Below are positions 31,646 to 42,540 of a DNA stretch of 64,000 nucleotides, one piece after another. Both the position numbers and the translations under genes were made by a program. Where the stretch lies: positions 86,065 through 150,064 of the forward strand of contig NZ_VOWJ01000023.1 of assembly GCF_008011665.1 (NCBI RefSeq), given 5' to 3'. The DNA comes from Campylobacter volucris (GTDB lineage Bacteria; Campylobacterota; Campylobacteria; Campylobacterales; Campylobacteraceae). The number at the start of each line of letters is the position of its first letter. Position 1 is the first letter of the stretch. The notes under the pieces were generated by a model, which saw nothing but the letters and a program-made list of their open reading frames with translations, was not told the DNA's origin and searched no databases.

Positions 31646-31867
31646 TTATTTTAACTTTCTATGGGTGGTATTTTTCTTACATTTATTACAAAATTTTATT
31701 TGACAAAATCTATTATTATTATTTGGATCGGTTTCAAATTCATATCCATCTTTTCTCAGTTCTCTAACAGTGGAAGCAATATGAGAAGAAGATTTTCCAA
31801 ATGCACAAATAACACAATGCCATTCTTTATCTTTTAAAATATTCAACATTATTTCTTTATTAGTCAC
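31646..31867 (-). CDS. 73-residue winged-helix/zinc-ribbon-like protein
   Basis: MTNKEIMLNILKDKEWHCVI opens a small helix-turn-helix-like unit in which SSSHIASTVRELRKDGYEF is the likely recognition helix and wing. It ends with FCNKCKKNTTHRKLK, half of a zinc-ribbon (CxxC). The THRKL tail is where larger HNH restriction enzymes go on to their catalytic domain, so this could be the N-terminal fragment of a lost nuclease or a free controller protein. It lies 2 bases before the split nuclease gene and 11 bases after the HNH gene. Function not known. Confidence 0.6.
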   Translation of the reverse strand: MTNKEIMLNILKDKEWHCVICAFGKSSSHIASTVRELRKDGYEFETDPNNNNRFCQIKFCNKCKKNTTHRKLK

Positions 31868-31878
31868 TTTTTACCTTT

Positions 31879-32550
31879 CTATTTTATATTAAATTTGTTT
31901 AATATAAATTCCTCTACTTCTTTAGAAATTCTTTTAATACTTTCCATTCTATAAGCAACTGGATCATATTGATAACAACCAATACAACCTAATTCTTTAG
32001 TATAGTTTTCGTCTCCTTCATAAAAACTATAAGGATTCCCTAAAATATTTCTAGCGTCCCATCTTGTATTTGTTTCTTTGCATCTTTTACAAATTTGTCT
32101 TTTTATATCATTTGCAGCTTTACATAAAGGTTGAAAATCTTCTAATTTTTGCAAATTAATATTAGACACTCTTAAATTTTGTTTTCTTCCATCTTTATGG
32201 TCTATTTCTATTCTTGTATTTTCAGATTTTCCATGAATTCCAAGCATAACACAATTTTTATTTTTATAAAAATCTTTAATATCTTTCCTTATATTTTGAT
32301 TAAAATGAGTTTTTGTATTAAAACCTATAAGTCTTATTCTATCAATAGAATTTCCATTACTCTTAGTCTTATCCAATTCTATCCTATATTTTTTTGCTAA
32401 AGCACTACTGGCACGACACCAGCTTCCACCATTTCCAAGTTGTAAATCTTTATATTTATTAACAAATTCTTTTACATCTACCCAACGAGAAAAACCATTT
32501 TTATCTGGCAAAGCAATTTCTAAAAATAGTTCCATTTTAGTTGTTTTCAT
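31879..32550 (-). CDS. HNH-family restriction endonuclease (R-M set 2)
   Basis: 223 residues from ATG 32550, chosen because AAGGA lies 7 bases upstream; the frame also offers a TTG at 32565 and an ATG at 32535. The N-terminal module (about 8-80) contains DKNGFSRWVDVKEF and ends NGNSIDRIRLIGFN. The catalytic part has RIEIDHKDGRKQNLRVSN (His 118 the likely base) and then LCKAANDIKRQICKRC, an HNH with a zinc-binding CxxC. CIGCYQYDP near residue 195 adds another CxxC. The family is that of small type II HNH enzymes. It overlaps the 79-residue gene upstream by 14 bases, and the partner methylase is two genes upstream. Confidence 0.8.
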   Translation of the reverse strand: MKTTKMELFLEIALPDKNGFSRWVDVKEFVNKYKDLQLGNGGSWCRASSALAKKYRIELDKTKSNGNSIDRIRLIGFNTKTHFNQNIRKDIKDFYKNKNCVMLGIHGKSENTRIEIDHKDGRKQNLRVSNINLQKLEDFQPLCKAANDIKRQICKRCKETNTRWDARNILGNPYSFYEGDENYTKELGCIGCYQYDPVAYRMESIKRISKEVEEFILNKFNIK

Positions 32551-32776
32551 TTTTGAATCCTTCAAATTTTACTATATCAATAGAATTTCCCTTTGTTATA
32601 TTCGTATCTTTTGTTATTAAATATGTTTTGTTTAAATAGCTAGTTTTTCTAGTATATGGAAATCCATTTCCTATTTTTATGCCTGCTTCCTTAATTTGTT
32701 CTCTAGTTATCCATTCAGAACAGTCATTTTTATCTAAACTTGCTAATTTCAACAATTTTTTCTCATTTTCTGTCAT
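32537..32776 (-). CDS. 79-residue stand-alone copy of the HNH enzyme's N-terminal module
   Basis: Residues 8-76 align by eye with residues 8-78 of the HNH endonuclease: LDKNDCSEWITREQ against LPDKNGFSRWVDVKEF, KIGNGFPYTRKTSYL against QLGNGGSWCRASSAL, and KGNSIDIVKFEGF against NGNSIDRIRLIGF. There is no HNH or Cys motif of its own. It is therefore a duplicated, free DNA-recognition or protein-binding module placed between methylase and nuclease, overlapping each by 1 and 14 bases. It could act as a controller, an inhibitor or a specificity partner; none is proved. A decayed duplicate of the nuclease is the simpler alternative. Confidence 0.7.
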   Translation of the reverse strand: MTENEKKLLKLASLDKNDCSEWITREQIKEAGIKIGNGFPYTRKTSYLNKTYLITKDTNITKGNSIDIVKFEGFKNENN

Positions 32777-33573
32777 TAAAATTCCTTTTTAAATATAAAA
32801 ATATAATCATGTTTAAAAATATAATAATCACTTCTTAATGCTCTATATCTCCATATAGCATTAACGCCTAATTTTCCACGATTACCTTCTATATTTTTAA
32901 CAACGATTCCTTTTAGTTTAACTTGAAAATTTTGTTTTATTAAATTCATAAGCTCAAAACCTAGAGGAATAATTTCACTATTTTTATATAAATCTGCTAT
33001 TATTAAAGCAAAATAACGATTTTTTTCTAGATATTTTAACAAATTTTGACAAGTAAGTAAAAATTTATATTTAAATTCTTTTAAATCTGAAATTTGACTT
33101 AAATCTTCTTTTTTTTCACTAAATTTAACTATATCCATATAAGGTGGATGCAAAAATATAAACTGAGCTTTTTTGCTTTCAAGCTTATTTAAAGCGTTTT
33201 CTAGAAACTCATCAACTTTTTTTGCATCAGTATTATCGCAATTTCCTAAAAAATAACGCTTATTATCAAAATTTATCCCAAAGTTATCTAATACAAACTC
33301 CAAAATACTCTCATTAATATCAAGTCCTATACATTTTCTATTTAATTTTTCACATTCATAAAGCGTTGTTCCACTTCCTAAAAAAGGATCTATAACTAAA
33401 TCATCTTTTTTTGTATAACGACGAATAAGCTGATTAGGAATTTGCGGTATAAAATTACCATGATAAATATTTCTATGCTTTCCACTTTTATCTCGACTAG
33501 CAATAATCCATAGAGAATCTGTATTTATATCATATTTTTTCCAATTATTTAAATCTAAATCATTAAATTTCAT
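32776..33573 (-). CDS. N4/N6 amino-group DNA methyltransferase (R-M set 2)
   Basis: 265 residues. DPFLGSGTT (residues 62-70) is the SAM-binding motif and HPPY (142-145) the catalytic motif, in the order I then IV. The first position of motif IV is His instead of the usual Ser/Asn/Asp, which is rare, although LHPPYM and its surroundings are otherwise normal. NQLIRRYTKKDDLVIDPFLG is typical of the PF01555-type family, which methylates N4 of cytosine or N6 of adenine. It starts 47 bases after add and shares its last base with the first base of the 79-residue gene, forming an operon with the HNH enzyme. Confidence 0.88.
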   Translation of the reverse strand: MKFNDLDLNNWKKYDINTDSLWIIASRDKSGKHRNIYHGNFIPQIPNQLIRRYTKKDDLVIDPFLGSGTTLYECEKLNRKCIGLDINESILEFVLDNFGINFDNKRYFLGNCDNTDAKKVDEFLENALNKLESKKAQFIFLHPPYMDIVKFSEKKEDLSQISDLKEFKYKFLLTCQNLLKYLEKNRYFALIIADLYKNSEIIPLGFELMNLIKQNFQVKLKGIVVKNIEGNRGKLGVNAIWRYRALRSDYYIFKHDYIFIFKKEF

Positions 33574-33614
33574 TTTAATATTATTCCAATATATTTTATT
33601 ATTTTTTCATAATA

Positions 33615-33639
33615 TATATTTCACTCATAAACCTTAATT
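33615..33639. repeat. right copy of 25-bp imperfect direct repeat flanking the R-M block
   Basis: Covers the last codons and TGA of add plus 6 bases beyond. It matches 29091-29115 at 23 of 25 positions; the differences are at positions 10 and 21. It suggests duplication of the add-hrgA junction when the R-M block came in. Confidence 0.7.
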
Positions 33640-34613
33640 TGTTTTATTAATTTTTCTTTTTCATTTATATCTAAAAATGAGGAATTTACAGCATTGATAC
33701 AAAGCTTTTTAACCTCATCTTTACTAAGTTTAAAAGCTTCATCTAAAGATATAAAATTTTCTAAAATATATCCACCAAAATACGCAGGATCATCTGAATT
33801 TACACAAACACAAAGATTTTGTTTTAAAAGTTTTAAGATATTATGCTCTTGCATGGTATTAAACACTTTTAATTTTATATTTGATAAAGGACATACTGTT
33901 AATGGAATTTGGCTTTTTGCTAGTTGTTTTACAAGCTCTAAGTCCTCTTGACATCTTACTCCATGATCTATTCTATTTACACCAAGCTCTAAAGCTTGTT
34001 TGATATATTCACTATCTCCTTCTTCACCCGCATGCATAACTAGTAAGAAACCTTCTTCTTTAGCTTTTTTAAATAAATTTTTAAATTTAAAAGGAGGATT
34101 ATTAAGTTCTGAGCTATCAAGTCCTATAGCTTTGATTTTATCTTTATACAAACAAAGCTCATTTAAAGTTTTTAAGCCATCTTCTTCACTTAAATGTCTT
34201 AAAATACAAGCTATTAAAAAACTTGAAACTCCAAATTCATTTTTAGCTTTTTGTAAAGCTTCCCAAATACCTTCTATAACATCTTTTAAAGGAATATTTC
34301 TAGCAGTATGAGTTTGAGGATCGAAAAAAATTTCAGTATGGATTACATTTTGTTCTTTACATTTTTTCATATAAGCAAAGGTTAGATCATAAAAATCTTG
34401 CTTAGTTTGTAAAACATTTGCACCTTGATAATAAATACCTAAAAAATCTTGCAAATTTGAAAAATCATAAGCTTTTTTAATCTCTTCTTCACTTTTATAT
34501 TTTAAAGTAATATTATTTTTCTTAGCTAAATCAAACATCATTTTAGGCTCTAATGAGCCTTCAATGTGTAAGTGTAATTCTACTTTTGGGATATTTTGTA
34601 AAAAGGTTTTCAT
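33621..34613 (-). CDS. add: adenosine/adenine deaminase
   Basis: 330 residues from ATG 34613; the eight codons before it belong to an upstream frame extension and are not conserved. [13 protein letters not shown] near residue 12 holds the first metal-binding His pair, [10 protein letters not shown] near 190 the catalytic Glu, RIDHGVRC the next His, and [11 protein letters not shown] near 277 the metal-binding Asp. [12 protein letters not shown] favours the adenine-deaminase subgroup over true adenosine deaminase, by memory of that subgroup. Either way it feeds purine salvage through hypoxanthine or inosine. The ATG overlaps the stop of the DUF262 gene (ATGA), and its 3' end carries the right-hand repeat of the island. 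Confidence 0.9.
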   Translation of the reverse strand: MKTFLQNIPKVELHLHIEGSLEPKMMFDLAKKNNITLKYKSEEEIKKAYDFSNLQDFLGIYYQGANVLQTKQDFYDLTFAYMKKCKEQNVIHTEIFFDPQTHTARNIPLKDVIEGIWEALQKAKNEFGVSSFLIACILRHLSEEDGLKTLNELCLYKDKIKAIGLDSSELNNPPFKFKNLFKKAKEEGFLLVMHAGEEGDSEYIKQALELGVNRIDHGVRCQEDLELVKQLAKSQIPLTVCPLSNIKLKVFNTMQEHNILKLLKQNLCVCVNSDDPAYFGGYILENFISLDEAFKLSKDEVKKLCINAVNSSFLDINEKEKLIKQIKVYE

Positions 34614-36331
34614 TTTGAAAATAAATCTACATTCCAAATTTCAAAAAAATCATTTATAAATTTTGTTGTTCTTTTTTCTACTTCATCTTTAGTCCAAGAT
34701 TTTTTATTCGATAATTCTTGATTTATTGATAAATCAGCGTTTTTACTAATATAATTTTTAGATTTTCCATCTCCATTAAGTTTAGTTTGCCAATTCATAT
34801 TTTGCAAAGATGAGTTAAGTTTTCCTTTTAATAAAGTCATATTTCCTATTTGATATATGAATTCTTCAGCTTCTTTTTCATTTTTTATAATTTCATTCCA
34901 GTGTTCTTGCCAACTTTGTGGTAATAAATGTTCTAGAGTATAAACATAATTTAATCCTGAAGTCTTATCTTTATAATCTTTATTTTGTTCTTGTCTATAT
35001 AATTCAATCCAAAATAAAATTAAAGTTGCATCTTTATTATCTATATAAGATAACCAATTTTTAATTTCATCTTTATTAAAATATTTTCCATATCTATCAT
35101 AGATTTCAACTTTAATAATATTTAATATACTATCAATATTTGTTTTTTGAATTTTTTTCATAATTTTAGAAAAAAATTTATTATAATCTTTTGTCTCAGG
35201 ATTACATAAAATCAGTATTTCTAATAAATATAAACATTCTTTATAGATATTTTCTTTATTATTTAATATTTTTTTCAAAAATAAAATCAAAGATAATACA
35301 GTATTAGTCTTATAGATATGTATAATATGAAAAAATCTCAGCTCATAATTTTCATATTTAAAAATAGTTTCTTTATTATTTATAACTGGAAAATTACGAT
35401 ATATTTTTGCATAATCTTTTAATTCTTTTAATAATTCTTTTAAATCATTTTCATTTAAATTTTCGATATGTTTTTTATACAAATTACTTAAATTACTTAA
35501 ATTGTGTATTTCTGTATTAAAAATATCTTTTATTATTGCATAAGAATATAAAAATATTTCGCTTTTACTCCTTTTAACTCTACCTGTTTCAATTTCTTCA
35601 TTCCAAAACTCTTGTTCTGTTTCATCTTTATCAAATACATTATCCCAATATTTATCGTAATATTCCGCAGCTTTATTTTCGTTTGTAACTTTTATAATCT
35701 TATCAAATAAGGCATTTTTTATAATATCAGTAGAAGATAATCTTTGTCCTGTAGAATTTATAGAATCAAATATTTTTTGTTCATCTTCATCTTCATTTAA
35801 GCAAACAATAACCCATAATTTACTTTCTATAATAAATTCTGTAAATTCAGATAAATTAATTTCTTGTTTTAATTTATCAACTTCTTTTTTAAAATAATTA
35901 AAACAACCAAAAATTCCATTTTTTTCTTTTGTATCAATATCTTCATCTTTTAAAGCTTTTTCATATTTTTCTTTATCTAGTTTTGAATGATTAATTTTTA
36001 TTTCTTTTTTATAAAACAAATAAGTTCTTAATTCTAACTCATCTCTTTGATCTTGCTCTAGAAAATCATACAAAACTTTAATTAAAATTGAAAAAGTAGT
36101 AAGCCTTTGTTGCCCATCAATAATGATAGAATAATTTTTAACCTCACCTCTTTTTAAAATAATAGAACCTAAAAAATACTCTTTTTTTTCTAAAAAACTA
36201 TTTTTTAAATCATTTAGCAATTGTTTCCAATGCTCTTCTTCCCATACATAATGTCTTTGAAAAAAAGGAACAATTACTTTTTTATTATCTATTTCTCTTA
36301 TAAAATTAAAATTATTTTCTATAGCTTTCAT
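34610..36331 (-). CDS. GmrSD-like DUF262-DUF1524 nuclease, putative type IV restriction/anti-phage protein
   Basis: 573 residues. The N-terminal DUF262 domain has [15 protein letters not shown] near residue 21 and the DGQQR motif at 72-76, which is required for nucleotide hydrolysis in GmrS and SspE. A helical middle follows. The C-terminal DUF1524 domain has [14 protein letters not shown] near 465 and [17 protein letters not shown] near 495, a His-Me (HNH-like) nuclease site. GmrSD proteins cut phage DNA with modified cytosines; related proteins act with phosphorothioation systems, but no dnd or ssp genes are nearby. It sits 19 bases upstream of gyrB's 3' end and is coupled to add. In C. jejuni I recall no such gene here, so it is probably acquired. 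Confidence 0.88.
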   Translation of the reverse strand: MKAIENNFNFIREIDNKKVIVPFFQRHYVWEEEHWKQLLNDLKNSFLEKKEYFLGSIILKRGEVKNYSIIIDGQQRLTTFSILIKVLYDFLEQDQRDELELRTYLFYKKEIKINHSKLDKEKYEKALKDEDIDTKEKNGIFGCFNYFKKEVDKLKQEINLSEFTEFIIESKLWVIVCLNEDEDEQKIFDSINSTGQRLSSTDIIKNALFDKIIKVTNENKAAEYYDKYWDNVFDKDETEQEFWNEEIETGRVKRSKSEIFLYSYAIIKDIFNTEIHNLSNLSNLYKKHIENLNENDLKELLKELKDYAKIYRNFPVINNKETIFKYENYELRFFHIIHIYKTNTVLSLILFLKKILNNKENIYKECLYLLEILILCNPETKDYNKFFSKIMKKIQKTNIDSILNIIKVEIYDRYGKYFNKDEIKNWLSYIDNKDATLILFWIELYRQEQNKDYKDKTSGLNYVYTLEHLLPQSWQEHWNEIIKNEKEAEEFIYQIGNMTLLKGKLNSSLQNMNWQTKLNGDGKSKNYISKNADLSINQELSNKKSWTKDEVEKRTTKFINDFFEIWNVDLFSK

Positions 36332-36349
36332 ATTATTTCTTTATAAAAA

Positions 36350-38668
<2,319 letters not shown>

Positions 38669-38677
38669 TTATTTTCC

Positions 38678-39745
38678 TTATAAAATTACTGGCATTATTA
38701 CAGTTTGTAATTCTTCACTTGAAACTAAAAAAGCCATGTGAGGTTCATTTATACTTAGTTTGAAAGTTTCACTTTCTATAGAATTTAAAAAGTCTGTAAT
38801 GAATTTATTTTTTATACAAAGATTGAATTCTTCTTCTATGTCAAGTTCTATGTCAAGTTCAGTTTTTGCTTCCATATTATCTAAACTAATACCTTCAAAT
38901 ACTAATTTATTTTTATGAAAATTTAATTTCATTTTTTCAGTAATGACATTGATTTTTTTTAGTGCATCTGAAAAATCTTCGGTTTTAAAAATAAATTCTT
39001 TTGTGATATTTTTTGGTATAACTCTTTCATAATCAGGGAATTTATCATTGATAAGTTTTGTGAAAAATTCAAAATTATCATTTTTAGCAATTAATATATT
39101 TTCATCATAGTAAATTTCAATTTTTTCAAAGAAGATTTTTTGCATTTCAAGTATAGCTTTTTTAGGGATACAAAGATTTAATTCTTTTTCATTTGTTTTA
39201 TTTAAAGTAAAAATTGCTAAGCGTTTTGTATCTGTTCCTACAAAATTTATATGAGTTGTTTTTATATCAAGCAATGCACCATTTAAAGAGTATTTTGGAT
39301 TATTTGTATCTACTGCTGGTAAGATTTTTTTCAAAGATCTACTTAAATCACTTGAGTCAATATCAAATTTATCTTTACCTTCTATACTTGGAAAATTTGG
39401 AAAATCTTCATAATTAAACATAGGAAGTTTGTACTTTGTTCCTTTTTGTCTAATAAAAAGGAAATTTTCTATAGTTTCTAAAATGACATCTTCGTTATTT
39501 AAACTTTTGATAATATCTAATATACTTTTTGCATTAGCTGTTGCAAAACCTGCATTTTCAACTTTTATTTTTTTGATTTTATAGTTTATTCCTATTTCAT
39601 AATCACTTGCTCTTATGATTAATTTATCTTCTATTACTTCAAAAAGAAGATGTGAAGCTATATTACTAGAATCTTTTTTATCAACATAAGAATTTGTTAA
39701 AACTATAGCTGATTCAAGGGTATTTTTGTTAATGCTTATTTTCAT
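38678..39745 (-). CDS. dnaN: DNA polymerase III beta clamp
   Basis: 355 residues. The ring-shaped sliding clamp that holds the polymerase on DNA. It begins MKISINKNTLESAIVLTNSY and has the three repeated clamp folds; NYEDFPNFPSIEG near residue 112 and NDKFPDYERVIPKN near 230 are repeat boundaries typical of the family, and the C-terminus ends VIMPVIL, which fits the family's partner-binding tail. It is downstream of dnaA across 133 bases that carry DnaA-box-like repeats. Confidence 0.96.
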   Translation of the reverse strand: MKISINKNTLESAIVLTNSYVDKKDSSNIASHLLFEVIEDKLIIRASDYEIGINYKIKKIKVENAGFATANAKSILDIIKSLNNEDVILETIENFLFIRQKGTKYKLPMFNYEDFPNFPSIEGKDKFDIDSSDLSRSLKKILPAVDTNNPKYSLNGALLDIKTTHINFVGTDTKRLAIFTLNKTNEKELNLCIPKKAILEMQKIFFEKIEIYYDENILIAKNDNFEFFTKLINDKFPDYERVIPKNITKEFIFKTEDFSDALKKINVITEKMKLNFHKNKLVFEGISLDNMEAKTELDIELDIEEEFNLCIKNKFITDFLNSIESETFKLSINEPHMAFLVSSEELQTVIMPVIL

Positions 39746-39883
39746 TTTTATTCCTTGTAATTTTTAAAATTTATTTTATCATAATAATAAGTAATGTGAA
39801 AATGTGAAAAAGTATTTTGAAACTTTTTTCTATAGCTTTTTTATTTATAGAATAAAAAATAATATTTTTCACATTTATTCACA
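39746..39883. promoter_or_regulatory. dnaA-dnaN intergenic region with DnaA-box-like sites (candidate oriC)
   Basis: Four 9-mers near the consensus TTATCCACA occur in 89 bases: TGTGAAAAT 39795-39803 and TGTGAAAAA 39803-39811 on one strand, TTTTTCACA 39865-39873 and TTATTCACA 39875-39883 on the other, the last overlapping the dnaA stop. The 50 bases between the pairs are almost pure A/T and could be the unwinding element. I recall that the C. jejuni origin was mapped to this interval. Confidence 0.65.
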
Positions 39884-41210
39884 TATTACTTTTTATTTTT
39901 GTTAAAATTTTGTTTCTTAGTTCATCAATAATAATTTTTAAATTTTCATTTTCTTTAATGAGTTCTTGAATTTTTTTAATATTATGTGATATAGCTGTAT
40001 GATCTTTCATATTAAAAAATCTTGCAAGTTGAGGCATAGACATCGTTGTTAATTCTCTTGCTAAAAATATCACTACTCTTCTTGCTATGACTATATTTTG
40101 TGTTTTTTTGTTTGATTTTATATCATTTGGTTTTAGATTATAGCTTCTTGAAACTTCACTTAGTATATCTTCAATGCTAATATTTTCTTTTGTTTCCTTG
40201 ATATGATCTTTCATAAAGCTTTTTACTATTTCTAATGTGATTTTTTGATTAAAAAGTCTTGCTTGAGCATTTAAATTTGTAATCATTCCTTCAATTTCTC
40301 TGATATTATCTCCCATAGAAGTAGCAATATAGCTAATTACTTGTGAGTCAAGATCAATAGCATTAAATTCGCATTTTTTCTTAATAATTGCTATTTTTGT
40401 ATCAAGTTCAGGTGGGGTAATATCTGCGATAATGCCATTTGCAAAACGACTTTTTAAACGCTCTGTAATGCCTTTTAGCATATTTGGAGGATTATCGCTT
40501 GTCATTATGATTTGGCCAAATTTTTCTTTTATTTCATTAAAGGTGAAAAAAAATTCTTCTTGAATTTTATCAGTTTTACCTAAAAATTGCACATCATCTA
40601 TAAGCAATACATCACAACTTTTATATTTTTCATGAAATTTATTCATAGTTTTATTATTTAAATGTGAAGTAAAATCATTGATAAAATTATCACTTGTAGC
40701 ATAAATGACTTTATATCCATTATCTAAACACACATTGCCTACTGCTTGAAGTAGATGCGTTTTGCCAAGTCCTGTAGGTCCATATATAAAAATAGGATTA
40801 TATAATTTACCTAATTTATTTTTATTTGTGATGGCTTTGCAAGTTGCATAAGCGTATTGATTAGAATCACCTACAACAAAACTTTCAAAAGTAAAAGATG
40901 GATTGAGTATAGTACTTTGAGCTTTAATTTGTGAAATATCTATTTTAGAATTATTTTTATTTGAAGATTTTGTTTCATTTGTACTTATGGTAATTTGAGG
41001 ATTAATGCCAGTTTTTACTTCATAAAAATAAGCTAATTTTTGTGCATATTTTGTTTGTATAAATTTAGCTAAAAAATGATTAGGGGCTATAAATACCAAA
41101 TTGTTATTTTTACTTAATTTTTCACTAAATTGTAAATGCGTGATATAAGCTTGGTATTCATTATCGGTAATTTCGGTTTTAAATTCTTGTAAAAATTCTT
41201 TTATGTCCAT
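39879..41210 (-). CDS. dnaA: chromosomal replication initiator DnaA
   Basis: 443 residues. Domain I (about 1-80) binds partners; domain III is the AAA+ core with IYGPTGLGKTHLLQAVG near residue 145 (Walker A) and CDVLLIDDVQFLG near 205 (Walker B). Domain IV has the DNA-binding signature ARFFNMKDHTAISHNIKKI near the C-terminus (DHTxxxH). It binds DnaA boxes and opens the origin; box-like sites lie on both sides of this gene. It is divergent from ruvC and first in the dnaA-dnaN-gyrB set. Confidence 0.97.
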   Translation of the reverse strand: MDIKEFLQEFKTEITDNEYQAYITHLQFSEKLSKNNNLVFIAPNHFLAKFIQTKYAQKLAYFYEVKTGINPQITISTNETKSSNKNNSKIDISQIKAQSTILNPSFTFESFVVGDSNQYAYATCKAITNKNKLGKLYNPIFIYGPTGLGKTHLLQAVGNVCLDNGYKVIYATSDNFINDFTSHLNNKTMNKFHEKYKSCDVLLIDDVQFLGKTDKIQEEFFFTFNEIKEKFGQIIMTSDNPPNMLKGITERLKSRFANGIIADITPPELDTKIAIIKKKCEFNAIDLDSQVISYIATSMGDNIREIEGMITNLNAQARLFNQKITLEIVKSFMKDHIKETKENISIEDILSEVSRSYNLKPNDIKSNKKTQNIVIARRVVIFLARELTTMSMPQLARFFNMKDHTAISHNIKKIQELIKENENLKIIIDELRNKILTKIKSNM

Positions 41211-41337
41211 TAATTTTTCTTAAAATTTTTAGTAGTTTAAAAGTTTGAATTTTAGCTTAGAGTTTATAAAAAATTGTTAAAATTATTCACAATAAAATAT
41301 AAAATTTCACATTTTATGTGAATAAAAAGGTGAAAAG
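41211..41337. promoter_or_regulatory. dnaA-ruvC intergenic region with DnaA-box-like sites
   Basis: Three box-like 9-mers: TTATTCACA 41283-41291, AATTTCACA 41303-41311, and its opposite-strand partner TGTGAATAA 41317-41325. They could serve DnaA autoregulation or be the second half of a bipartite origin as in Helicobacter. The region must also hold the divergent promoters of dnaA and ruvC. Confidence 0.6.
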
Positions 41338-41808
41338 TTGAAAGTTTTAGGAATTGATCCTGGTTCTAGGTATTGTGGATATGCAATTGTGGAAAAAATA
41401 AATAATAAAAATAACCTTATAGAAGCAGGGCTTATAAAAATCAAACCCAATGATCTTCAATATCAAATCACAGAACTTTGTGAAGGCCTTGATTTAATTT
41501 TTAAAAATCATCATTTTGATGAGGTAGCAATAGAGGATATATTTTTTGCTTATAATCCAAAAACGGTTTTAAAGCTTGCTCAATTTCGAGGAGCTTTGAG
41601 TTTAAAAATTTTACAAATACATGGAGAATTTGCTGAATACACACCATTGCAAGTAAAAAAAAGTGTTACAGGTAAAGCAAAGGCTACAAAAGAACAAGTT
41701 GCATTTATGGTTAAAAGATTACTTGGAATTTCAAAAGATATAAAGCCACTTGATATAACTGATGCTATAGCAGTGGCTTTAACTCATTTGGCTAATTTAA
41801 GAGCTTAG
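41338..41808 (+). CDS. ruvC: crossover junction endodeoxyribonuclease RuvC
   Basis: 156 residues from a TTG start with AAAAGGTG upstream. Resolves Holliday junctions as a dimer. [17 protein letters not shown] has the first acidic residue, [20 protein letters not shown] near residue 62 the second (Glu) plus the family loop, and [12 protein letters not shown] near 140 the last acidic pair. Length and motifs are normal. It overlaps the convergent hypothetical gene by 4 bases. Confidence 0.95.
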   Translation: MKVLGIDPGSRYCGYAIVEKINNKNNLIEAGLIKIKPNDLQYQITELCEGLDLIFKNHHFDEVAIEDIFFAYNPKTVLKLAQFRGALSLKILQIHGEFAEYTPLQVKKSVTGKAKATKEQVAFMVKRLLGISKDIKPLDITDAIAVALTHLANLRA

Positions 41809-42431
41809 TTTCCTATAAAATAAATTTCAACATCGCGTAAAAGTTTTTCACATACAGCTGAATCTGTATTTTTATCGACAACTAGATTGATATGATTTTT
41901 AGTGTCTCTAAAACTTCCTGCAGATTTTGAATTTTTCATTTCTAATTTTTGATTGTCTTTTAAATATTTGATAGTGATTACAAATTTAGTCGCAGCACTT
42001 GCTTCACCAAGATTAGTTTCTATAACTACATTCATATTTGATGCTTTTGCTAAAGTGGCTTGAGTTTTGTTAAGAATTTCTTTCATTCTTCTATTAAGTT
42101 CTAAAATTTTTGAAATAAATTTATTGTCAATACTTTCAAAAGAAACTTTAAGTTTATTCATAATTTCTTGATTTGTCGGTTTATCAGGAGCTGTATAAAC
42201 CATATAAAAACCATTTTTAATATCTACTTTAGTACTTTTTGCATCTCTTCCACTTCCAAAAACTTTGACATAAATAGCATTATCAAGATAAACTCTATCT
42301 ATCATAGGACCATAAATTTCATACTCTCTTTTTCTTACTATGACTTCTCTTGATGCTACTTGAATTTTAACTGAACATTCGTGGATTATAGGTTCCATTT
42401 CTTTTTTGATTTCAAGTAGTTCTTTAAGCAT
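41805..42431 (-). CDS. hypothetical protein, coiled-coil rich
   Basis: 208 residues, not recognised. It has no signal peptide or membrane span. The N-terminal part ([18 protein letters not shown]) and the stretch near 100-130 ([31 protein letters not shown]) are strongly helical, and the rest is beta-rich with many Lys and charged residues ([20 protein letters not shown]). I recall an unnamed conserved Campylobacter protein of this kind, but no function. The start is the ATG at 42431; the opposite 110 bases upstream carry the promoter of the DUF305 gene. Confidence 0.75.
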   Translation of the reverse strand: MLKELLEIKKEMEPIIHECSVKIQVASREVIVRKREYEIYGPMIDRVYLDNAIYVKVFGSGRDAKSTKVDIKNGFYMVYTAPDKPTNQEIMNKLKVSFESIDNKFISKILELNRRMKEILNKTQATLAKASNMNVVIETNLGEASAATKFVITIKYLKDNQKLEMKNSKSAGSFRDTKNHINLVVDKNTDSAVCEKLLRDVEIYFIGN

Positions 42432-42496
42432 TCATTATCCTTAGTTTAATTATTTTTGATAAATTATAACAAAAAAATATTTTAGTTTAAATATTT

Positions 42497-42502
42497 TATA
42501 AT
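42497..42502 (+). promoter_or_regulatory. -10 element for the DUF305 gene
   Basis: ATATTTTATAATATG with TATAAT at 42497-42502, 38 bases before the ATG; a likely ribosome-binding site (GAGGA) is at 42530-42534. Confidence 0.55.
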
Positions 42503-42540
42503 ATGAGCTAATAATCAAAATATAAATCGAGGATAAAACA

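Noticed and set aside
28121..33573. All homopolymer frameshifts as pure sequencing error
   Set aside because: Possible for single sites, but the breaks cluster in accessory genes while core genes with equal A runs are intact; kept as an alternative and not as the main reading.
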